A DNA stretch of 12,507 nucleotides from NCBI GenBank assembly GCA_947177885.1, contig CAMWWF010000049.1:1-12507 (forward strand). The letters are read 5' to 3'. The translations under genes and the position numbers were made by a program. Below the pieces are notes generated by a model. The model had not been told where the DNA came from, did no database searches, and saw only the letters and a list, made by a program, of their open reading frames with translations. This DNA comes from an uncultured Lachnospiraceae bacterium (GTDB lineage Bacteria; Bacillota_A; Clostridia; Lachnospirales; Lachnospiraceae). Shown one piece after another: positions 8,247-12,507 of the stretch (its first letter is position 1; every line of letters starts with the position of its first letter).

Positions 8247-8278
8247 AAAGCCTCGGACAACAGCCGGGGCTTTGTTTT
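8247..8278 (+). terminator. Intrinsic terminator, possibly an attenuator for the HlyD-like gene
   Basis: A 10-bp stem (AAAGCCTCGG at 8247-8256 with CCGGGGCTTT at 8264-8273, one T-G pair) closes a 7-nt loop. It is followed by a T-rich tract TTTGTTTT at 8271-8278 that shares its first three bases with the stem. It lies 64 nt after the P-loop gene. The Shine-Dalgarno GGAGG of the HlyD-like gene begins at 8279, directly after the T tract, so there is no room for a promoter between them. A smaller hairpin, TGTCC/GGACA at 8194-8208, precedes it. Confidence 0.75.
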
Positions 8279-8294
8279 GGAGGCAGTTTTTGTG
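8279..8294 (+). promoter_or_regulatory. Ribosome binding site and GTG start of the HlyD-like gene
   Basis: GGAGG at 8279-8283, then 8 nt, then GTG at 8292. This spacing is ideal. The alternative in-frame TTG at 8277 would sit inside the terminator T tract and upstream of the Shine-Dalgarno. The GTG start is therefore preferred. Confidence 0.75.
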
Positions 8295-9974
8295 GCAAAG
8301 AGAGCAGTAAACAGGACATCGCCGACCGGCAGGCCGGCGAACAGACCATCAGACAAACCGGGCAGCAGGCCGTCAAACCGATCAGCCAACAGACCGACGA
8401 ACAAACCGGGCAGCAGGCCGTCAAACCGATCAGCCAACAGACAGGCAGACAGATCGGCCGTAAGACCATCAGACAGACCGGCGAAAAAATCGGGCGGCAG
8501 GTCATCGGACAGACCGGCAGACAAACCGGGCGGCAGGCCATCAGGCAGACCGGTGAAAAAAACAGCGGACGAGTCGGAAAACAGAACAACAAAGATCAAA
8601 AAATACCGCAAACCCCTGAATCTGAATATCGGTATGATCATTTTTGCGGTGATCTTTGTCTATGTTGTTGTCTGTGTCGTTATGTACTTTCAGACAAGCT
8701 ACATAGTGCGCTACGAGGTTCAGGAAGGTTCTCTTGCCACAAACAATATCTATCATGGCGTTGCGATCCGGAAGGAGAGCATTGTCTATACCACCTCCGC
8801 CGGGTATGTAAATTATTATGCCCGGGAGGGCGAGCGTGTGGCAAAAAACGATTTGGTATATGTGGTAGACGAAACAGGCCGGCTGAACGAAGAGCTGGAA
8901 AGCATGAATATGGGCGAGAATTCCTTAAGCGAACGGGAACTTGCCGAATTCAGAAGCGAGCTTGTGAACTTTGCACACGGCTTCGACAGCAGTAATTTTG
9001 ATAAAACGTATGACTTTAAATACTCCCTGAAGAACACGGTGCTAAAGCTGGCAAATGTAAGTATGCTGCAAAGTGTCAGCAATCTGAACGGTACTACAGG
9101 TGGAAATATCATCAATTATTCCAATGCGCCTTTATCCGGGATCGTGGCATATTGGATCGACGGACTGGAAGAGCTGACGCCTCAGGATGTGACAGCAGCT
9201 CTTCTGGAGGAAAAAAATTACGAAAAGACACAGTTCATCGGCAATTCCCTGATGGCGGCGGGCGATCCGGCATATAAGCTCTCCACCAGCGAAAACTGGT
9301 CCCTCGTGATTCCCATTGAGGCGGACAGAGGGGCTGAGCTTGTGGAAGAAGACTATATTAAGGTACGTTTCCTGAAAAACCAATACGAATCCTGGGGGAA
9401 AGTAAGCCTTCTCACCAATACAGACGGTAATACCTACCTGCAGTTGGACTTTAACAATTCCATGGTAAGCTTTATATCAGATCGTTTTCTGGACGTGGAG
9501 CTGATCGTAGAGGATGAGACAGGATTAAAAATACCGGTGTCCTCCATTGTGCAGAAGGAATTTTTCCTGATTCCGGAAGAATATGTGATCCCCGGGGGCA
9601 ACAGCGGCGGTGAGAGCATTATGCGCCAGTGCTATCTGGAGGATGGCACTATCTCCAGTGAGGTTCTGGAGATAGACGTCTATAATTTTGACGAAGAGAA
9701 TAAGGAATACTATGTGGACAGTTCGATCCTTGATGTGGGTGATATTCTGTATAAGCTGGACGGGCAGGAATCCTATACCGTCAGCAAGCGTGCCACATTG
9801 ATCGGCGTTTACAATATGAATAAGGGCTATGCCGATTTCAAGCAGATCAGCATTCTATACAAGAATGACGAATATGCCATAGTAAAGCCCAATACGAAGT
9901 ACGGTCTGAGTGTATATGATTATATTGTACTGGATGCAGCTTCTGTCAGCGATGATCAGTTCATTAATCAGTAG
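8292..9974 (+). CDS. HlyD-like membrane-anchored adaptor protein with repetitive basic N-terminal tail
   Basis: A 560-residue protein. Residues 1 to ~108 are predicted cytoplasmic and disordered, made of Arg/Pro/Ser/Asn/Lys-rich repeats with core KPGSRPSNRSANR. One membrane helix follows at about 113-136 (IGMIIFAVIFVYVVVCVVMYF). Immediately outside the membrane is a biotinyl/lipoyl-like half-motif typical of HlyD/RND adaptors (VQEGSLATNNIYHGVAIRKE, then TTSAGYVNYYAREGERVAKNDLVYVVDETG). A short helical stretch and a beta-rich C-terminal half with a second barrel-like region complete it. The long helical hairpin of classical HlyD is much reduced, and no transporter gene is adjacent. Family membership is likely; an export role is not shown. 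Its place before yggS and sepF suggests a division or envelope job, which is inference. It starts at GTG 8292, right after a terminator. Confidence 0.85.
   Translation: MAKRAVNRTSPTGRPANRPSDKPGSRPSNRSANRPTNKPGSRPSNRSANRQADRSAVRPSDRPAKKSGGRSSDRPADKPGGRPSGRPVKKTADESENRTTKIKKYRKPLNLNIGMIIFAVIFVYVVVCVVMYFQTSYIVRYEVQEGSLATNNIYHGVAIRKESIVYTTSAGYVNYYAREGERVAKNDLVYVVDETGRLNEELESMNMGENSLSERELAEFRSELVNFAHGFDSSNFDKTYDFKYSLKNTVLKLANVSMLQSVSNLNGTTGGNIINYSNAPLSGIVAYWIDGLEELTPQDVTAALLEEKNYEKTQFIGNSLMAAGDPAYKLSTSENWSLVIPIEADRGAELVEEDYIKVRFLKNQYESWGKVSLLTNTDGNTYLQLDFNNSMVSFISDRFLDVELIVEDETGLKIPVSSIVQKEFFLIPEEYVIPGGNSGGESIMRQCYLEDGTISSEVLEIDVYNFDEENKEYYVDSSILDVGDILYKLDGQESYTVSKRATLIGVYNMNKGYADFKQISILYKNDEYAIVKPNTKYGLSVYDYIVLDAASVSDDQFINQ
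8341..8442 (+). repeat. 48-nt direct repeats in the HlyD-like gene
   Basis: Two tandem units of 48 nt (8341-8388 and 8389-8436); within them a 42-nt block at 8353-8394 is repeated without a mismatch at 8401-8442. Each unit encodes 16 residues with core KPGSRPSNRSANR. Further downstream a looser 36-nt period is seen (GGGCGGCAGG at 8492-8501 and 8528-8537), encoding related GGRSSDRP/GGRPSGRP units. Both periods are multiples of three, so unit gain or loss would keep the frame. Confidence 0.9.
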
Positions 9975-10135
9975 GATAACATTTCAGAACAGAAGCTCAA
10001 TGTTCTTTCCACGAGCATTTGAGAACTGTGGGGGAGCGGCTTTGCACAGGACGCAGAATAGATTTCCGTGCAAGGCGGGGAATGGTTATGAAACGGAATG
10101 ATTGCCGTTTGCGTAATGGAACAGGAGGCTTGTGA

Positions 10136-10843
10136 ATGATTCGTGACAATTTGGAACAGGTACAACTGAAGATAAAGGAGGCCTGTGACAGGGCCGGACG
10201 AGACGGGGGAGAGGTGACTCTCATTTCCGTCAGTAAGACAAAACCCCTGTCCATGCTGAAGGAAGCGTATGAGGCGGGTGCCAGGGATTTCGGCGAAAAT
10301 AAGGTTCAGGAGCTTGTGGAGAAGATCCCTGAGATGCCCGGGGACGTGCGGTGGCATATGATAGGACACCTGCAGCGCAATAAGGTAAAGTACATTGTGG
10401 GAAAGGTTTACCTGATCCACAGCGTGGATTCCCTGCGGCTTGCCGAAGAGATCAGCAAAGAGGCTCTGAAGCAGAATACATCCGTCAATATCCTGCTGGA
10501 AGTCAATATGGCAGAGGAGGAGAGCAAATTCGGGGTTGCACCGGAGGAGACCACAGACCTTGTAAGCCGTGTCTCAAGGCTGCCGGGAATTCATATCTGC
10601 GGCCTGATGACCATTGCCCCTTTTGTTGAAAATGCAGAAGATAATCGACAATATTTTAGAAGACTGAAACAATTGTCTGTTGACATAGAAAGTAAAAACA
10701 TTGATAATGTTAATATGGATATACTGTCGATGGGTATGACAGGAGACTATTCCGTGGCTGTGGAAGAAGGCGCCACTTATGTGAGGATAGGCACCGGTAT
10801 CTTCGGAGAACGGGATTATGTGAAAGGCGTGGTAATTGAATGA
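10136..10843 (+). CDS. yggS: YggS/YlmE family pyridoxal phosphate homeostasis protein
   Basis: Single-domain cytoplasmic protein that binds PLP on a TIM-barrel fold like the N-terminal domain of alanine racemase. It has no established enzyme activity and is linked to PLP and amino-acid homeostasis. At 235 residues it has normal length. The PLP-lysine motif LISVSKTKP puts the Schiff-base Lys at 34, followed by family blocks FGENKVQELVEK, WHMIGHLQRNK, HSVDSLRLAEEI, VNMAEEESKFG, GLMTIAP, LSMGMTGDYSVAVEEGATYVRIGTGIFG. ATG 10136 follows AGGAGG at 10123-10128 with 7-nt spacing. The 161 nt upstream (9975-10135) hold only weak hairpins (such as AAACGG/CCGTTT at 10091-10110) and no promoter I can defend. 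Its stop overlaps sepF by ATGA, so translation of the two is coupled. Confidence 0.95.
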   Translation: MIRDNLEQVQLKIKEACDRAGRDGGEVTLISVSKTKPLSMLKEAYEAGARDFGENKVQELVEKIPEMPGDVRWHMIGHLQRNKVKYIVGKVYLIHSVDSLRLAEEISKEALKQNTSVNILLEVNMAEEESKFGVAPEETTDLVSRVSRLPGIHICGLMTIAPFVENAEDNRQYFRRLKQLSVDIESKNIDNVNMDILSMGMTGDYSVAVEEGATYVRIGTGIFGERDYVKGVVIE

Positions 10844-11361
10844 GTGTAATGGACAAGTTCTTAAATTATATGAAGCTGAACGGTGAGGAGGACGACGAGT
10901 ACTATGATGACGAGTATCTGGACGACGAGGAAGACATTGAGCCTGTACCGAAAAAGCTGAGTTCCTCCAGGGCAAAGGATGCCGATGTTTATGATGATGT
11001 CGTCCCCGCCAAAAAGCCTGTGTCGGGAAATAAGATCACTCCCATCAACAAGCCTACCTCAAGGCGTATGAACAACGGTACCGGCATGGAAGTCTGTGTG
11101 ATCAAGCCTACTTCCGTGGAGGATGCCCGCGAGATTACGGAGACCTTGCTTGCAAACCGTACCGTAGTACTGAATCTGGAGGGGCTGGATGTGGATATCG
11201 CACAGAGGATCATTGACTTTACCAGCGGTTCCTGCTTTGCGATCAGTGGTAATCTGCAGAAGATTTCCCACTATATTTTCATCATCACACCTGCCAGCGT
11301 GGATATTTCCGGCGATTTTCAGGATATCTTCGGATCTTTTGAAATGCCGCTGAACAATTAG
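10840..11361 (+). CDS. sepF: Cell division protein SepF
   Basis: Membrane-associated FtsZ partner that tethers and aligns the Z ring, typical of Gram-positive bacteria. The 173 residues show the standard layout: an N-terminal amphipathic membrane-targeting helix (MSVMDKFLNYMKL, 1-13); an unusually acidic linker with EEDDEYYDDEYLDDEED at about 16-32, then a Ser/Lys/Pro-rich stretch; and the conserved SepF core from about 84, with VCVIKPTSVEDAREI, TVVLNLEGLDVDIAQRIIDF at 108-127, SGSCFAISG and the terminal strand FIITPASVDISGD. The length is slightly above average because of the linker. ATG overlaps the yggS stop (ATGA). The yggS-sepF pairing is the same as ylmE-ylmF in Bacillus. No clear terminator follows. 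Confidence 0.95.
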   Translation: MSVMDKFLNYMKLNGEEDDEYYDDEYLDDEEDIEPVPKKLSSSRAKDADVYDDVVPAKKPVSGNKITPINKPTSRRMNNGTGMEVCVIKPTSVEDAREITETLLANRTVVLNLEGLDVDIAQRIIDFTSGSCFAISGNLQKISHYIFIITPASVDISGDFQDIFGSFEMPLNN

Positions 11362-11407
11362 TTTTTCATGATTCCAATGGATACACTTTTTTACGAAGTC
11401 CGGAATT

Positions 11408-11421
11408 GCCTTGTACAAGGC
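11408..11421. promoter_or_regulatory. 14-bp perfect palindrome, candidate operator or hairpin
   Basis: GCCTTGTACAAGGC is a perfect inverted repeat with no spacer, 47 nt after sepF and 185 nt before aroB. A spacer-free dyad suits a dimeric DNA-binding protein better than an RNA hairpin. No regulator is assigned. Confidence 0.35.
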
Positions 11422-11435
11422 GTTTGAGGAAGACG

Positions 11436-11579
11436 ATGCGGTGGCATCGGGAATCAGAGCATGTTGCTATGCAGGATACAATTGAAGAGGCGCAGCAGGG
11501 CGGCGGCCGGTTCGGGGCGCGGCGGGCTGCAGATTTTGATCTCGGCAGAGGAATGCCGGGGCATGATAACCGAATTTAG
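11436..11579 (+). CDS. Possible 47-residue ORF, doubtful
   Basis: An ATG at 11436 with GAGG at 11426-11429 (6-nt spacing) opens a 47-residue frame ending at TAG 11577-11579, 27 nt before aroB; the frame is open upstream to the end of sepF. The product (start MRWHRESEHVAMQDTIEEAQ, then Gly/Arg-rich) resembles nothing I know. It uses CGG and GGC codons more than the neighbouring genes, and its start codon sits in a predicted stem. It is probably a chance frame in GC-rich leader sequence, listed because nothing else explains the gap. Confidence 0.15.
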   Translation: MRWHRESEHVAMQDTIEEAQQGGGRFGARRAADFDLGRGMPGHDNRI

Positions 11580-11606
11580 AATAACAGATTTCGAAAGAGG
11601 ATCAAT

Positions 11607-12507
11607 ATGTCAGAGAGATTACCGGTACTTTATAACAGAAAGCCCTGCTATGATATCGTGTTTACCCAGTCTTTTGATGAACTGTGGGGAGAACTGCAGG
11701 CGCTGGAATGTGATAACAGGAAACTTTGCATCGTCACAGATTCCAGGGTGGATGAGCTGTATGGGGCGACTGTTCTCGGCCTGCTGGATGGCAAATGTTT
11801 GAAGGCTGTCAAATATGTCTTTCCCAACGGTGAGGAAAATAAGACTCTGGACACGGTAAAGGATGTATACCGGTTTCTGATAGAGGAGGGCTTTGATCGC
11901 AGGGACATGCTGATCGCGCTGGGCGGCGGTGTCGTAGGTGATCTTACGGGATATGCGGCGGCCACCTATTTGAGAGGCATTGATTTCGTGCAGGTGCCTA
12001 CCACCCTGCTTTCCCAGGCGGACAGCAGCATCGGCGGCAAGACGGGGGTTGATTTTGACGGCTATAAGAATATGGTGGGTGCCTTCAAGATGCCCCGCCT
12101 GGTGTATATGAATCCGGCTGTGTTGGCCACACTGGAGGAAAGGCAGTTCTTTTCCGGATTTGCGGAGATCATGAAGAGCGCCCTGATCAGGGACAGCATA
12201 TTTTACGAATGGCTGATTGAAAATATGTATGAGATCTGTGAGCGGGATCTGAATGTGCTGCAGGAAATGCTGCGGCGCAGCTGCGGCATAAAGAAGCTTG
12301 TGGTGGAAAAAGATCCCACGGAGCAGGGTGACAGGGCTCTTTTAAATCTGGGCCATACCATCGGCCATGCCATCGAAAAGTATAAGAATTTTGAGCTGTA
12401 CCACGGAGAGTGTGTGGCTCTGGGGTGCGTGGCGGCTGCATATATCTCCTGGAAGAAGGAAATGCTCTCCATGGAAGAATATTATGAGATCAGGGATATG
12501 TTTGTAC
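11607..12507 (+). CDS. aroB: 3-dehydroquinate synthase (3' end outside window)
   Basis: Second step of the shikimate pathway: converts DAHP to 3-dehydroquinate using NAD and a divalent metal, in the cytoplasm. The first 300 residues of about 350-360 are present and the frame is open to the right edge. Motifs in order are EENKTLDTV, the NAD-binding loop LIALGGGVVGDLTGYAAATYLRG, VPTTLLSQADSSIGGKTGVDF, and the metal-binding residues Glu187 (FAEIMK, with Lys190), His250 (LNLGHTIGHAIE) and His266 (YHGECVALG). All catalytic signatures are intact. ATG 11607 is preceded by AAAGAGG at 11594-11600 with 6-nt spacing. The gene follows a 245-nt structured gap after sepF, so it may be transcribed separately from the division genes. 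No other shikimate gene is visible in the window. Confidence 0.95.
   Translation, partial: MSERLPVLYNRKPCYDIVFTQSFDELWGELQALECDNRKLCIVTDSRVDELYGATVLGLLDGKCLKAVKYVFPNGEENKTLDTVKDVYRFLIEEGFDRRDMLIALGGGVVGDLTGYAAATYLRGIDFVQVPTTLLSQADSSIGGKTGVDFDGYKNMVGAFKMPRLVYMNPAVLATLEERQFFSGFAEIMKSALIRDSIFYEWLIENMYEICERDLNVLQEMLRRSCGIKKLVVEKDPTEQGDRALLNLGHTIGHAIEKYKNFELYHGECVALGCVAAAYISWKKEMLSMEEYYEIRDMFV

Larger units (their letters stand above)
11362..11606 (+). other. Structured, GC-rich intergenic leader before aroB
   Basis: This 245-nt stretch separates sepF from aroB. It holds a perfect 14-bp palindrome, GCCTTGTACAAGGC at 11408-11421; a 6-bp stem with GGTG loop, CGATGC/GCATCG at 11434-11449; a GC-rich block at 11491-11530 (35 of 40 bases G or C); and a small inverted repeat, ATGCC/GGCAT at 11553-11564. 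Neither a standard terminator nor a clear promoter is visible. It matches no riboswitch class that I can recognise by eye. It may be an mRNA leader, an operator region or a decayed gene. Confidence 0.5.

Noticed and set aside
8341..8570. CRISPR-like array
   Set aside because: The repeats are in frame within a coding gene, have 48- and 36-nt periods without distinct unique spacers, and encode a regular Arg/Pro/Ser peptide.
8047..8641. Long open frames on the - strand over the repeat region (Cys/Pro- and Leu/Gly-rich translations)
   Set aside because: They mirror the repetitive codons of the HlyD-like gene, have no Shine-Dalgarno on the - strand, and antisense frames opened by repeats are expected by chance.
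9975..10135. Hairpins TTGCAC/GTGCAA (10042-10073) and AAACGG/CCGTTT (10091-10110) before yggS as terminator or riboswitch
   Set aside because: Only 6-bp stems, with a 20-nt loop in the first case, no T tract, and no recognisable riboswitch core.
11461..11802. 113-residue frame on the + strand overlapping the start of aroB
   Set aside because: Its second half lies out of frame inside clear aroB coding sequence and the translation shows no domain; it is a shadow frame.

Overview
The window reads as a chromosomal stretch from a Gram-positive anaerobe of the Clostridia, most likely a Lachnospiraceae-type species. The grounds are the gene order (mreD, PBP2, minC, minD, minE, rodA, mgsA), a full MinCDE set rather than MinCD alone, the very long PBP2, purine-rich Shine-Dalgarno sites and moderate GC. 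The family assignment is inferred from content and order; no rRNA is present. Every gene seen is on the + strand. I found no tRNA, rRNA, insertion sequence or CRISPR array.

Region 1 (1-6293) is a cell elongation and division-site cluster: the 3' end of mreD, a 961-residue class B penicillin-binding protein 2 with a large insertion, minC, minD and minE, then a RodA-type SEDS glycosyltransferase. RodA and PBP2 should form the polymerase/transpeptidase pair of the elongasome, MreD is its membrane scaffold, and MinCDE keep FtsZ rings away from the poles.

Region 2 (6294-8278) holds methylglyoxal synthase overlapping a lipoprotein D-Ala-D-Ala carboxypeptidase. A small P-loop protein of unknown function follows, with its own likely promoter, and then an intrinsic terminator.

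Region 3 (8279-11361) holds an HlyD-like membrane protein with a repetitive basic N-terminal tail, a YggS-type PLP-binding protein and SepF. yggS and sepF overlap by 4 nt. The yggS-sepF pair corresponds to ylmE-sepF (ylmF) of Bacillus, so the HlyD-like gene is a candidate division or envelope gene by context.

Region 4 (11362-12507) is a 245-nt stretch rich in short inverted repeats and GC, followed by aroB (3-dehydroquinate synthase), which is cut by the window end.

Most of the window is ordinary core machinery. The points most worth a second look are: the terminator abutting the Shine-Dalgarno of the HlyD-like gene, which looks like an attenuator; the 48-nt repeats in that gene; the Asp-to-Glu change at the catalytic position of methylglyoxal synthase; the insertion and possible zinc site of PBP2; the unexplained P-loop protein; and the structured leader before aroB. 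I did not find convincing evidence for a wholly new multi-gene system.
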